Numbered from the stretch's first letter, positions 40,275 to 49,547 are shown. The stretch: 64,000 nucleotides of DNA from Petasospora fabianii (GCA_022641835.1 CP048724.1:248001-312000), one strand, 5' to 3'. Program-made: numbers and translations. The notes: generated by a model from the letters alone, not told the origin.

Positions 40275-41783
40275 TCAATTCTTAGATGGAGACAACTCGT
40301 ACCCGCCATTCCATTGTTGTGGAGCACTCAGTTGGTGTTGCGATGGAGTTGCCGGTGGAAGCATCTGTGGCTGACCTTGGTAATCAATCTTGTTCCCCTG
40401 TTGGTCATCATGCCATCCATAATACGATTTGGCCCTTACAAATCCAAAGATGAAATTAGAAGTGAATGCCCATGCAACAAATCCCAATGCAAATACAACC
40501 ATGGCCTTAGCTCCAATCGGCTCAATCAATGAGTTAACAATCAAACCAAGAGTCTCTGCACTGACACTGGCTTTACCAGCCTGTACGCGTGGATCACGGG
40601 ACATACATCTCTCCCAGCCAATACAGAGCTCTTCTAATGCGGCAACACGTGTCTCAGGATCACATCTGTTCTCCATATATGATCTGGTACAACTTCTCAC
40701 TTCCAATGCGATTTGAGTTGCGTACTCCTCCATCTTTATATTGATATCGTTACGCACTGTGCGAATGGCAGAAATTAGGATGTAAATCGCAATACCAGAT
40801 GTCGTAGCGTTGAAAAGAAGTTGAAGGTAAGAAGAGATGAGATATGGTGTTGGTGCCTTTGGTTCAGCAGTGCGGGACCATGGTGCTGGAAGAACAATGG
40901 CATTCTCATCGGCGCCCCCTTCTGTCGTAGTGGCATATTGACCTTGTTGTGGATGCTGTGGGGAATAATAATGGTGGTAATGCTGATGCAACTGTAATTG
41001 GACCGGTTGTTTCGAGTATGGTGTCATATAGAGAGCTGGAGAGCTTTGAGCAGATGAAGAAACTCCACTATCATCCGTAGTGTAGTCTATTGTGGTCTCA
41101 CCTTCAGAGTTGGAGACGTATCTGGAAAGACCTGATGACCTCTTGGGTTGATGTGGTCCACCTCTGCGCTTCACCTGAGAGTTTACACTTGGACTATTGA
41201 GTATCGAACCATTACTGAGAATTGAGCCAGATGATGTATCCACTGTTGAATCTTCGTCAAGTTCAGCCAATAAACTATCATCTTCAACGGAAGATCTGTG
41301 CGTCTTAAGTTCAAGCTTACTTAATCTTGGTGAGTTATTTGCAGTGGCAACACGAGCACCTAGTGCAGTGGGGTTGAATAAAGCTGCCATATGTTTCGGT
41401 GGAGAGCGGAGGAAGCTACTGGTTTCACTGTTATCGGTGTCAGCCATACTGACATCATTATCTGATCCAATCATGTCGTGGTCTTTTTCATCAGCGGACT
41501 GAGATAGCTTCAAAGGTGATGATCTTTTTGGAGTGAATGTATGTGAGCGCATATGTTCCGGAACAGCACCAAACCTTGTGCTCGAGCTTGAACTTGAACT
41601 TGAACCTGAACCCTGATCTAATGTTTCCATGGGCACATCATTATCACCATCTTCAAGACTCAGACTCTCCGTTGCAGTCAAAATCAACTCCTCTTGTGAA
41701 TTTTGTAAAGGTTTCGAAGGCGTAGATGCAAACTGAAGTTCGCTTTCTCTCAAAGAGAGGGAATCAAGTGAGATATCCGCCAT
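40275..41783 (-). CDS. BRL1: Nuclear envelope protein of the Brl1/Brr6 family
   Basis: Brl1 and Brr6 act at the nuclear envelope in nuclear pore assembly and membrane lipid homeostasis. 502 residues from ATG 41783. The first 300 residues are low complexity and Ser-rich. The conserved domain (about 310-455) has two membrane spans, YLQLLFNATTSGIAIYILIS and AKAMVVFALGFVAWAFTSNF, around a lumenal loop with cysteines in RSCTRSYMENRC and ELCIGWERCM, the family's disulphide pattern. The long N-terminal extension fits Brl1 better than the shorter Brr6, though the two are hard to separate by eye. Confidence 0.9.
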   Translation of the reverse strand: MADISLDSLSLRESELQFASTPSKPLQNSQEELILTATESLSLEDGDNDVPMETLDQGSGSSSSSSSSTRFGAVPEHMRSHTFTPKRSSPLKLSQSADEKDHDMIGSDNDVSMADTDNSETSSFLRSPPKHMAALFNPTALGARVATANNSPRLSKLELKTHRSSVEDDSLLAELDEDSTVDTSSGSILSNGSILNSPSVNSQVKRRGGPHQPKRSSGLSRYVSNSEGETTIDYTTDDSGVSSSAQSSPALYMTPYSKQPVQLQLHQHYHHYYSPQHPQQGQYATTTEGGADENAIVLPAPWSRTAEPKAPTPYLISSYLQLLFNATTSGIAIYILISAIRTVRNDINIKMEEYATQIALEVRSCTRSYMENRCDPETRVAALEELCIGWERCMSRDPRVQAGKASVSAETLGLIVNSLIEPIGAKAMVVFALGFVAWAFTSNFIFGFVRAKSYYGWHDDQQGNKIDYQGQPQMLPPATPSQHQLSAPQQWNGGYELSPSKN

Positions 41784-41967
41784 CTGTGATACCTATAGGC
41801 TCTCTTTCCCTAAGTGAAATAGACCACCTGGCCATCTCAAAAAGCTCACTTTTGTTTTTGTTTTGAATATGTTGCGCGAACCAAAAAAACAAAAGTATTG
41901 ATCCCCCCCCCGGTTGATTACATAAGTCACAATTTATTGATACATCATTAACGCATTACAATCTATC

Positions 41968-43073
41968 TTACTGCTGCTTATCCTGTTCTTCATGCTCCTT
42001 GACAACTTCCTCTACGAGAACTTGTAGCGTTTTGGCCGCCTTACCTGCTTCACCACCTTCCTTGATGATGTTTTCAACGTTCTTCAATACATGTGGGGCA
42101 AAGAACTCAACAAATACACGTCTTCTTGTGAGATAATCTTCGCATGCGACCGTGTTGAGATCTAACGTCTTGTCTCCAGTATCAGCTGCCTTACCACTGT
42201 TGTTTGTCAATTCACGAGTAAAGAGTTTAAGGTGTGCAAATGGCTGAGGTGTGACAGGTATAAGATACTTCTGGGTGAGTGGATGAGATGTGATAGCCAA
42301 CTTTTTCCTCGTTTCAGCTTCAGATGGGCGACAGCCTGCCTTAATGAACTTAGCAAATGAGTCAAGCGTTTGCTTCTTGGCCTTAGATGATGTGTTGATG
42401 ACAGAACTTGTCGTGACAGCAAGGGACACAGATTGTTTAGAGTCGGTGAGTGTCCAACTCATGAGCGTGAAGAAGGCACGAAGTGTCTTCACCCAAGCAC
42501 TGCGTACGAGTGAATCTGGGCTGTATTCAATGAGAATATCGAGGAATCGGGTGGAATCGTGTCTGATAGCCGGTGTGATGTGTGTCATAGCCGAGTGAAC
42601 GAATAATACCACAGAGCGAGCATGAAGCTCCATGAGATTTGGCTGCTTCTTTGCTGCTGCAACCAGCAGATCCACAAGAGCAGTACGTACAGATGCCGAG
42701 ATATCCACCATAAGAGGCATCACAGCTGTGAGAATTTGCTTGTAAAGAGATGGATTCTCTGGAAGATGTTGTTCGATGTAGATCAAAGTCTCTTTTCTTG
42801 TTGTGTTCTGGTGGTGCTTGACAAGCGTTAAGCGCTTAATAATATCAGCCTCTCCTTCAACATTTCTGGAAATGGATTGATTCGGTAGAGAAATTGTCTT
42901 TGCTGTAAAAGATGTATCTGTGAAGTTGGTTGGCTTGGCCTTCTCCTTACCGACTTTAAGTTTCGTTTTCTGTAATCCTTATGTTAGCCTCTTACTTTGA
43001 ATCGCCTCTGATAAAACGCACTTACACGAAAATCTTTTTGTTTATCTTTCTTCTTCTTGGATGAGGAACCCAT
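41968..43073 (-). CDS. IPI1: Pre-60S Rix1 complex subunit, one intron
   Basis: Ipi1 works with Rix1, Ipi3 and Rea1 in ITS2 processing and late 60S maturation in the nucleus. Exon 1 is 43073-43026 (MGSSSKKKKDKQKDFR). The intron is 43025-42970, only 56 bp, with GTAAGT donor, a GGCTAAC branch-like site and ACAG acceptor. Exon 2 is 42969-41968, starting KTKLKVGKEKAKPTNFTDTS. Total 349 residues, against 334 in S. cerevisiae, whose start is likewise basic and followed by KKLKVGK and NATDTSFVSKTIS. The IEQHLPENPSLYKQILTAV helices and QPFAHLKLFTRELTN motif are family-typical. Without the first exon the product would lack its basic N-terminus. Confidence 0.93.
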
Positions 43074-43318
43074 TATGCTATGATCTATAAGAATCAAGCG
43101 AAATATAAATCTAAACGAGAGACACAAGCTCATCTCATCTTGCAGATTGGAGATAAAAATTTCGGGGCATATGAAAATTCGACAGGGCACGTTAACATCC
43201 AGACACCATCTAACCTCCATTATATACACATTGATTAAAGAGATACTCTTATAGGATAGATATATTATCTACTTGAGAATACAGTAAAAAGAGTATTTTC
43301 AGTACTAATCATCGGACA

Positions 43319-44173
43319 CTAAATAGTGGTGTCCTGCTGCTTCTCGATCACACCAGAAAGAACCTCAGCCAACGTGAGCTTGTCCCTCTTCCCCAGCCTC
43401 TTCATCATACTAAGAAACTCATCCGCTATCTGCCTATTCATTCTGCGACTCAATTTTTTAGAAGCAGCTTTGGAGCTTGAAACTTCTGCAAGACTGTTGA
43501 CCCAAATCTTGAAGCATTTTTCATAAAGCAAGGCGTCCTGTATGGTTTTGAGGACACAGGCCAAGGGAGATTTCGTCTCCCTGAGGAACAATATGTACTC
43601 ACCCTGCGTCCTCTTTAAGTGGTATTTTAAACTTGCAGATGCAGATCTCGTGCACTGGTACTTAACCATCTCACTAGACATCAGGTACAACTTTTGCCGA
43701 TCCGATTTGACCAACTTGTTCCACAAGCGGATTAGTCTGTAGTTGGTCTCCGTGAATGCCTCATGTGGTCTGGAGATAGCAACGTGTGGGGTCATCATCA
43801 CAATAAAAGCCAGAATCTCCTTCTGGTGATGTAAACGTGCCCTCAATATCTCAGAGAGGGTGATTAACCTGGTGGGCTTGTCATCAAAAGCTCTGTATTT
43901 CTGTCTGTAGGTCTTAAAGGAGTCCGGTGGCTTTAGGTCATACTGTAGTCCTTGTGATCTGTGGGAATCATCACTCACGTTTAACTCTTCACTCGAATGT
44001 TCTTTCCCTAGTGAATTGGACTCTTGTGTGTAGGCGCTGCTCAAAGCAACACTATCAGCTGGAGTTATGGAGGGGATTGGTGTCCTGCCAAGTTGACCCT
44101 TTGTGAATTTCGACCTCTTGGACTCGGTGGTGAGACTTCTTCTGAACGTGAGCGTAGTGATAGTCTTGAGCAT
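43319..44173 (-). CDS. Probable mitochondrial protein, unknown function
   Basis: 284 residues from ATG 44173; a GTG three codons upstream is not needed. The N-terminus MLKTITTLTFRRSLTTESKR is rich in Thr, Arg and Ser with no acids, a good mitochondrial presequence with RRS-type cleavage. The rest is very basic and helical, with ILRARLHHQKEILAFIVMMT and SKKLSRRMNRQIADEFLSMM. The character suggests a mitochondrial ribosome-associated or RNA-binding protein, perhaps one of the poorly conserved factors needed for respiration. I do not recognise a specific family. It lies upstream of, and divergent from, the pheromone genes. Confidence 0.75.
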   Translation of the reverse strand: MLKTITTLTFRRSLTTESKRSKFTKGQLGRTPIPSITPADSVALSSAYTQESNSLGKEHSSEELNVSDDSHRSQGLQYDLKPPDSFKTYRQKYRAFDDKPTRLITLSEILRARLHHQKEILAFIVMMTPHVAISRPHEAFTETNYRLIRLWNKLVKSDRQKLYLMSSEMVKYQCTRSASASLKYHLKRTQGEYILFLRETKSPLACVLKTIQDALLYEKCFKIWVNSLAEVSSSKAASKKLSRRMNRQIADEFLSMMKRLGKRDKLTLAEVLSGVIEKQQDTTI

Positions 44174-44759
44174 TACTGGCACATATGAATGGGTTCAACA
44201 GGCATAGGCACCTTATTGTGAGATAAGAGACCTGGATCCTCTTAAGTAGCTTCAACAACATCCGATTTCTTTATCAAACATCGTCAATTCAAGTCTGTTT
44301 CAACCATCGATCAAGGCCTGCTATCCTACTCACAGTAGCTAGTCAGCTATTTGGAAACATCACCTAGAAACAAATACCTGACAGCTAACACAAGTGTGCC
44401 AGTTTCTCTCAAGGAGTTATCCAACTCATCCATGTTGTCAGGGGTTCCCCACAAAAAGATCCGAGACTTCCCAATCGGGAAGTCACAATTGGATTCAATG
44501 GCCAACATCAAACATGACAGGGCCCATTGGTTTCATCACGATCTTCTTGAATTGTTTCGTTTCAGCAAGATATGGAATCACATGGAGAAAATGCACAAGA
44601 GTGCCACGAAAAGTGAATAGATTATAAGCAGGAAGAGTGTATCGTATCCCCTTTCGGCTTTGACAATCGTGTTCAAGGTGACTATGGAACATTCACAAGA
44701 CGGTCCTTGTGATAAAAATGGAATTATCTAACTATTTCACTAGAATAGTTTAGGTTGAT

Positions 44760-44767
44760 ATGTTTCA
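44760..44767 (-). promoter_or_regulatory. Pheromone response element-like ATGTTTCA
   Basis: TGAAACAT on the minus strand, matching the Ste12 pheromone response core TGAAACA, 43 bp upstream of the TATA box and 128 bp upstream of the first a-factor ATG. S. cerevisiae mating genes carry such sites. One copy of a 7-mer can arise by chance, but the position is right. Confidence 0.45.
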
Positions 44768-44809
44768 TTTGTTGAACAGCTCATATATCACTGGGCTTTT
44801 GTCCTCAAG

Positions 44810-44818
44810 TATAAAAAG
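44810..44818 (+). promoter_or_regulatory. TATA box of a-factor gene 1
   Basis: TATAAAAAG lies 77 bp before the ATG at 44895. The leader between them is a C/A/T-rich tract with almost no G, usual for strongly expressed yeast genes. Confidence 0.6.
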
Positions 44819-44894
44819 GACCCAATCCCCCACTTCTTCTCTTATCAAATCCGTTCTCATCTCCACATCACAAATCACTACAAACTCTTCTACA

Positions 44895-44999
44895 ATGCAA
44901 CCTTTCACCACTTCAACTGCTGTTCCAAACACCTCTGATAACCAGGACAACAAGAAACTCCCATGGGCTGACAGAAACAAGCCATGTGTTATTGCCTGA
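44895..44999 (+). CDS. MFA1: a-factor-type lipopeptide mating pheromone precursor, copy 1
   Basis: 34 codons plus TGA. The start MQPFTTSTAVP closely follows the S. cerevisiae a-factor precursor start MQPSTATAAP, and the protein ends in CVIA, exactly the CaaX box of both yeast MFA genes. Known maturation: the Cys is farnesylated by Ram1/Ram2, AAX is removed, the Cys is methylated by Ste14, the N-terminus is trimmed in two cuts, and Ste6 exports the lipopeptide. The leader is rich in Asn and Asp (DNQDN). After Lys20-Lys21 the likely mature region is LPWADRNKPC, with one Trp as in yeast a-factor; the exact N-terminal cut is inferred. The frame is open upstream to 44760, but the TATA box and leader point to 44895. 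Confidence 0.92.
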   Translation: MQPFTTSTAVPNTSDNQDNKKLPWADRNKPCVIA

Positions 45000-45598
45000 A
45001 GGGGTTATAGCTTTGGTGATTATCTCACCTATTGCTGGTATATCTTCATTGATGACAATGATATACTTGATAGCTTAAACAAAGCTTATTTAACACGCTT
45101 ACTATACTCTTTTCAAAGAAATAAGTCGTAGGATAATCGGTGATAGTCCTCCTAGCTCCTAGGATAGGTGACCATAAGATACTAGACTTACTAACAGCCT
45201 TCCATAAACCTCGGCTTAATAATTGGCGTCAAGTGCCTCTCATGGACTTAAGTTCAGAGGTGTAGAGCAGGTCTTAATGCATTTGACCTAGAAATCCTTC
45301 TCACTTGGGTTGTGTTTCCCAAGTTCCGAAGCTTGTCCGCCACACGATTGAAACCCATAAAGGTGGATATGATCTGTGATGCATCAAGCTCTTGGCATAC
45401 AGAGTTTTTGTTTGAAACCTGTCTCAGGAGCCATTGAGAGCTTCCAAATCGGTTAAGCAAAACACTAATCTCTTACACTCACTCATTATCAAAGGATCAT
45501 GGCACAAATATAAAAGCTAGTCGAACGCCCCTGATGTTTCACTTGTTGGGTTGGTAACCATTAGCTGCACACTTAAACAACTACATCAAACTTCAACA
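45000..45598. other. Spacer between the two a-factor genes
   Basis: 599 bp, the promoter of copy 2. It holds a perfect inverted repeat ACTTGGG (45303-45309) and CCCAAGT (45318-45324), a TGAAACC near 45413, a TACTAAC at 45189 that lacks partner splice sites, and no further CVIA-ending frame that I could find. Confidence 0.55.
45509..45541 (+). promoter_or_regulatory. TATA box and ATGTTTCA element of a-factor gene 2
   Basis: TATAAAAG at 45509-45516 lies 83 bp before the ATG at 45599, and ATGTTTCA at 45534-45541 is the same 8-mer as upstream of copy 1. Here it lies between TATA and ATG, so a role as a Ste12 site is less likely; it may be inherited from the duplication. Confidence 0.4.
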
Positions 45599-45703
45599 AT
45601 GCACCCATCTACTACTTCTCATGCTTCCCCAAACAACACTCAGGACAACGAGGACAACAGCAAAATCACCAGCTGGCCAAGAATGTGGTGTGTTATCGCT
45701 TAA
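45599..45703 (+). CDS. MFA2: a-factor-type lipopeptide mating pheromone precursor, copy 2
   Basis: 34 codons plus TAA, the same length and strand as copy 1, 600 bp downstream. It starts MHPSTTSHASPN, shares the DNEDN acidic stretch and ends CVIA, so prenylation and export should be as for copy 1. The leader matches copy 1 at most positions (Met, Pro3, Thr5-Ser7, Ala9, Pro11, Asn12 and the Asp-Asn pairs), but the part before the Cys is quite different: after Lys22 it reads ITSWPRMWC, against LPWADRNKPC in copy 1. S. cerevisiae Mfa1 and Mfa2 mature peptides differ at one residue. Either the copies signal differently or one is losing function; the frame and CaaX box are intact. Confidence 0.9.
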   Translation: MHPSTTSHASPNNTQDNEDNSKITSWPRMWCVIA

Positions 45704-45871
45704 TCTTTGCTTGGATGAGTGAGCTATGCTACTCGGTTCTTTCTGAGGCATAATTTACATTTGAACTTAGAAAAACCACAACAATATACACTTTAAACTT
45801 TAAAACCCCAAGAGAATATAGACTTAACCTTACAGTATAAACACCCCACAAATATACACAGCTACCATTTA

Positions 45872-47458
45872 TCAGGCCTTCACCTCGCTCTCTGAGCCCG
45901 TGATCTCCTCAGCAATCACGCATGTGACTTTCTGCTGCTGGACCACATCTTCAATATGGTCTCTCACCCTGTTCTGATATCTGTCAAACCACACCATCAA
46001 GCCGTTGTAAAGGAACTGTGCACATGCAAGACCTAGAGCCACCTTCATGCCACTAGCGAACTGTGGTGCATACTTGGTGTTGAATAGCATGATACCCATT
46101 GGAGTAGTAGCGAAAGAGCACACCAAGTTCAAAGAACCGAGGGTAAAGGCTCTGATTTGAGCATCCTCTCTAGTCATCTCGTTACACCATGAAACGACAA
46201 CGACTGAGACTGGAGCACAGACACCAATGATGGAGTAGGCGTAGAACTCAGCAGCACGGGGGACATCCCATTGGACGAGAATGGCAAGACCTGAGATCCA
46301 AAGGACAATTAGAACAGCATAGGCCTCACAGTATCGTCCACGCCAGTCGCAGATGAAACCAATAACCAGAGAGGTCACTGCCTTGACTCCCGCTTGGATG
46401 GATGGGATGTTATTCCTATCATAAATATTGTATCCCTGGCTCTCTAAGACAATACTCCAGTAGTTACCAGCGGACTCGGTCATTTGAGAAATGGTGTAGG
46501 CAATTGTGAAGACGTAGAATTGCCAAGAGGAGAGTGCTCTAGCTATGAGGCCCCAGTTAAAGTTGTTGATATTCTCAACGTCCTTCACAGCTTGTGTCTG
46601 TCTGTGAATGTATTCGAGCTCCTTAGTATTGAGATAGAAATTTGGCTTACCCTTTGCTGGGTCATCTGGAAGGATTAGATAACCGAATATGGCCACTGGG
46701 ACGGAGATACAGAAATCAATGACAAACGGCCATTTCCAAGCAGCAAGACCACCTGCACCATCAATCGAGACGAGTCTGGCTTGGAGAAGGCCACCAACTA
46801 GTGGGCCGACACAACCGGACATGATGAAAACAGCTGATCTGGAAACCAAGATGTCTGGAGAGTAAAGAGTTCCAAGAATGTAGAAGATGGATGGGTAGGC
46901 GATACCCTCCATAGCACCCTGGATGTTTCTGACAACCATTAAAGTAGCGTAGCTCTTGGTGGTGATAACAAGGATACAAGCGATGGACCAGCCAATCTCA
47001 AACAAGGGGAACACAACACCTGGAGAGAAACGGGTCATGAGCAAGGGACCAAGAAGACCAAAGACGGAGTACGTGATGTAGAAGGAGTTGTCAAGCCAGT
47101 TGTAATCGGCATCTTTCATATCGTAGGCCTCCTGCATACCAGAAACGTACGCGTTTGAGATGTTAGAGGAGTCCAGGTACTTGATGAAAAAGGAGAGACA
47201 GACAAAAGTCAAGACGAAGCAGTCGAGCTTAAAGATGACTTTCTTTTCCCATGCCGTGGAGTTGGCTGGGTACCAAACAAAGAATGGTCTCTTTTGACGA
47301 GATTTACGTGGCGATGCCCAGGACCAGAAGAGTTTCTTTCTGGTCTGGTAATCAACCTCAACATTGTTGAAGGATACATCTTGTTGTGGTACGTCCTCGA
47401 AAGAACAAACAGAGGCGATGTCCTCAACCTGAGCAGCCTGCTTTTCAGATGTAGACAT
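45872..47458 (-). CDS. MFS transporter of the Dal5 (anion:cation symporter) family
   Basis: The ATG at 47458 gives MSTSEKQAAQVEDIASVCSF and 528 residues; the frame runs on to another ATG at 47617, but those 53 residues are atypical for the family. Twelve membrane spans are predicted. Family motifs include FFIKYLDSSNISNAYVSGMQ after span one and a DWRGRY loop between the halves. Closest in style are S. cerevisiae Seo1, Fen2 (pantothenate), Vht1 (biotin) and Liz1-like carriers. The substrate is probably a small carboxylate or vitamin taken up with protons at the plasma membrane, and cannot be read from the sequence. It faces the oxidase gene across an 802-bp divergent promoter. Confidence 0.88.
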   Translation of the reverse strand: MSTSEKQAAQVEDIASVCSFEDVPQQDVSFNNVEVDYQTRKKLFWSWASPRKSRQKRPFFVWYPANSTAWEKKVIFKLDCFVLTFVCLSFFIKYLDSSNISNAYVSGMQEAYDMKDADYNWLDNSFYITYSVFGLLGPLLMTRFSPGVVFPLFEIGWSIACILVITTKSYATLMVVRNIQGAMEGIAYPSIFYILGTLYSPDILVSRSAVFIMSGCVGPLVGGLLQARLVSIDGAGGLAAWKWPFVIDFCISVPVAIFGYLILPDDPAKGKPNFYLNTKELEYIHRQTQAVKDVENINNFNWGLIARALSSWQFYVFTIAYTISQMTESAGNYWSIVLESQGYNIYDRNNIPSIQAGVKAVTSLVIGFICDWRGRYCEAYAVLIVLWISGLAILVQWDVPRAAEFYAYSIIGVCAPVSVVVVSWCNEMTREDAQIRAFTLGSLNLVCSFATTPMGIMLFNTKYAPQFASGMKVALGLACAQFLYNGLMVWFDRYQNRVRDHIEDVVQQQKVTCVIAEEITGSESEVKA

Positions 47459-48260
47459 TGTACTGGAGGGTTTACAGTATGTGGAGAATCTTGGCAGGTC
47501 AGATGGAAATACGACACATGGTAGGATTTGTGACTGGTATTTATGTGTCACGCGTACAAGGATAAAGACTGGGAGATTGATAAGAGCCGCGTAAAATCTT
47601 GTACGAGAGGCAGCCATTACGGACGGTATTTCATCCAGATATGGGTCAGCAAGCAGGGCTTGCTATTTCCAAGGTGAATTTTGGGCGGTTCAAGCTGCAG
47701 GTCAATACGAGCTGCGTATCAGCCCCTAGATCTTTCTAGTGTTGAACAACAGTAACGCGCTGACTTGATACCTCTGAAAGTTCAATGGAGACGGTTCAGA
47801 ATGTCAACAAACATTTCAATGACCCAGTGGAACCACTAAAACTAGTGGAACCAGTGGATTGACAGTCATCTCCACCGCGATAAGACTAAAAATGAGCTGT
47901 CGGGGCTGTAATGTCGGTCTAACATCCTTATCGGGACAGAAGAGGTAGCCTCGTGCGATTAGACATGGCGATCTTAACCTTTCGGCGAATAAGCAACTCA
48001 ATGTCTCAGAACCAGCTACGCTTATTGGTGACTTTTGAGGGATTTAAGCAAACCAATTATCGGCGAGGTGGCTGTTTCTGGGGTAGTTTTAATGGCGTGG
48101 TTAAGATCTGGTCGTCTCTACCTTCCCTTGTCGAACCCAGCGCGCATCATATCACCCTTACTCCACTATTTAAATGCCCACGGGACAAAATAACATTCTC
48201 CACATCTACCAAGTATGGTTAATTATCCATTGACCATCCATTATCTAAGGACCACCTACA
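47459..48260. other. Divergent promoter region, MFS transporter and oxidase
   Basis: 802 bp. A 10-bp direct repeat AGTGGAACCA (47826-47835, 47844-47853) encloses an inverted repeat CCACTA-AAAC-TAGTGG, a candidate operator for co-regulating both genes. No other gene was recognised. Confidence 0.5.
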
Positions 48261-49547
48261 ATGTCCTCAGAGAAGATCGTCATTATCGGTGCCGGTACCT
48301 TTGGCCTCTCCACGGGACTCCACCTCCTCCGCAAAGGTTGTAAAGATGTGACACTGATCGATCCATATCCTGTACCATCTCCCCTTTCGGCCGGTAACGA
48401 TGTGAACAAGATCATGCAGTCATCCTCAACGCATCCATTTTATGGTGTGCTCGCCCTTGAAGCCCTTGAAAGTTGGAGAACGGACAAGACTTTCAGACCG
48501 GCCTTCCACGAGACAGGTATTGTCTATGCTGCGAAGAATGGCGATGAGCTCATCGACAGCAAGAAGTTCAAAGAGTCAAACGGTCTCACGTGTAAGGACA
48601 TCAGTGAGGAAGAGTTGAAGAAGCTTGTTCCAGATACCCAAGATGGTAATGCGGCCAGATTCGAAGGTTGGAATGCCTTCTATCAGACAGATGCATGTGG
48701 TTGGACATTTGCAAAGCAAGCACTTGAGTTGGCCGCTGAGGAGATCATCGCATTGGGTGGTAAATTCATCGTTGGTAATGCTCAGGAGATCTTATATGGT
48801 AAGTCTGTTGAGGTCACTGGTGTCAAGTGTGCAGATGGCACCATTGTTCATTGTGACAAGTGTGTCTTGGCAGCTGGTGCCCAATCTTACAAGTTCTTGG
48901 ACTTCCAAGGCCAACTGTTAGCCAAGTGTTGGACAGTCGGACATATTAGATTGGATGAAGAGGAAAGAAAGAGACTCAAGGGTATCCCTGTTCTTCTCAG
49001 TTATGATCATGGGTTCCTGTTTGAACCAGATTCCGTTGGTGATCTCAAGTTTTGTAATGAGTTCCCAGGCTATATCAACAGACCTGACGGTGCAGACTCT
49101 ATTCCATTGTACAAGGATGCAGTTCCACAAGAGGCAGAAGACTACATGAGAGCATTCCTTAAAGAGGTTTTCCCACATCTGGCAGAGAGAGAGTTCAGTG
49201 TCGCCAAGATCTGCTGGTGTACCGATACTGCTGATAGAGACTTCCTTATTGGTACCCACCCAGATCACAAAGGTCTCATTCTCGGTACTGGTGACTCAGG
49301 ACAGGGATTCAAATTCATGCCAATCATTGGTAAGTACATCTCTACCGTGGTCATGGAAGGTGATGAGGCATTGGGTGAGGAAAAGCAGTCAAGATGGAAA
49401 TGGAGACCAGAATCTGGTAAGAAGAGAGACATATTTGACCTTCAGAAACGCTCTGGTGGTACTGATCTCATAAAGGACCTCAACGATGTTAAAAGTTGGA
49501 CCGATGGTAAGCTGACTGGCATCACCAAAAAGCTGGAGTCTCTTTGA
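48261..49547 (+). CDS. FAD-dependent fructosyl-amine or saccharopine oxidase
   Basis: 428 residues from ATG 48261. It belongs to the monomeric sarcosine oxidase/amadoriase family, which oxidises secondary amines. The FAD-binding motif is IVIIGAGTFGLSTGLHLLRK (GxGxxG). KICWCTDTADRDFLIG contains the Cys (318) that aligns with the covalent flavin Cys of this family, followed by GLILGTGDSGQGFKFMP, a hallmark of fungal amadoriases and S. pombe Fap1/Fap2. The likely substrate is a fructosyl amino acid or L-saccharopine, letting the yeast use glycated amino acids or lysine intermediates as nitrogen source. S. cerevisiae lacks a clear orthologue. The C-terminus KKLESL is not a good peroxisomal PTS1, unlike many relatives. 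Confidence 0.88.
   Translation: MSSEKIVIIGAGTFGLSTGLHLLRKGCKDVTLIDPYPVPSPLSAGNDVNKIMQSSSTHPFYGVLALEALESWRTDKTFRPAFHETGIVYAAKNGDELIDSKKFKESNGLTCKDISEEELKKLVPDTQDGNAARFEGWNAFYQTDACGWTFAKQALELAAEEIIALGGKFIVGNAQEILYGKSVEVTGVKCADGTIVHCDKCVLAAGAQSYKFLDFQGQLLAKCWTVGHIRLDEEERKRLKGIPVLLSYDHGFLFEPDSVGDLKFCNEFPGYINRPDGADSIPLYKDAVPQEAEDYMRAFLKEVFPHLAEREFSVAKICWCTDTADRDFLIGTHPDHKGLILGTGDSGQGFKFMPIIGKYISTVVMEGDEALGEEKQSRWKWRPESGKKRDIFDLQKRSGGTDLIKDLNDVKSWTDGKLTGITKKLESL

Larger units (their letters stand above)
44174..44894. other. Divergent promoter region upstream of a-factor gene 1
   Basis: 721 bp. It holds TGTTTCA boxes at 44296-44302 and 44761-44767, a near-perfect inverted repeat CTAACTATT / AATAGTTTAG (44728-44736, 44744-44753) and a TATA box. 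An open frame at 44351-44620 has no protein-like features. Confidence 0.55.

Noticed and set aside
44351-44627. Two overlapping frames of 77-89 codons upstream of the first pheromone gene
   Set aside because: No CaaX end, signal peptide or domain, and random-looking composition.
45189-45231. TACTAAC between the pheromone genes, considered as an intron
   Set aside because: No good donor upstream and no coding continuity; copy 2 is complete without it.
45872-47617. ATG at 47617 as start of the MFS transporter
   Set aside because: The extra 53 residues do not resemble family N-termini, while MSTSEKQ at 47458 does.
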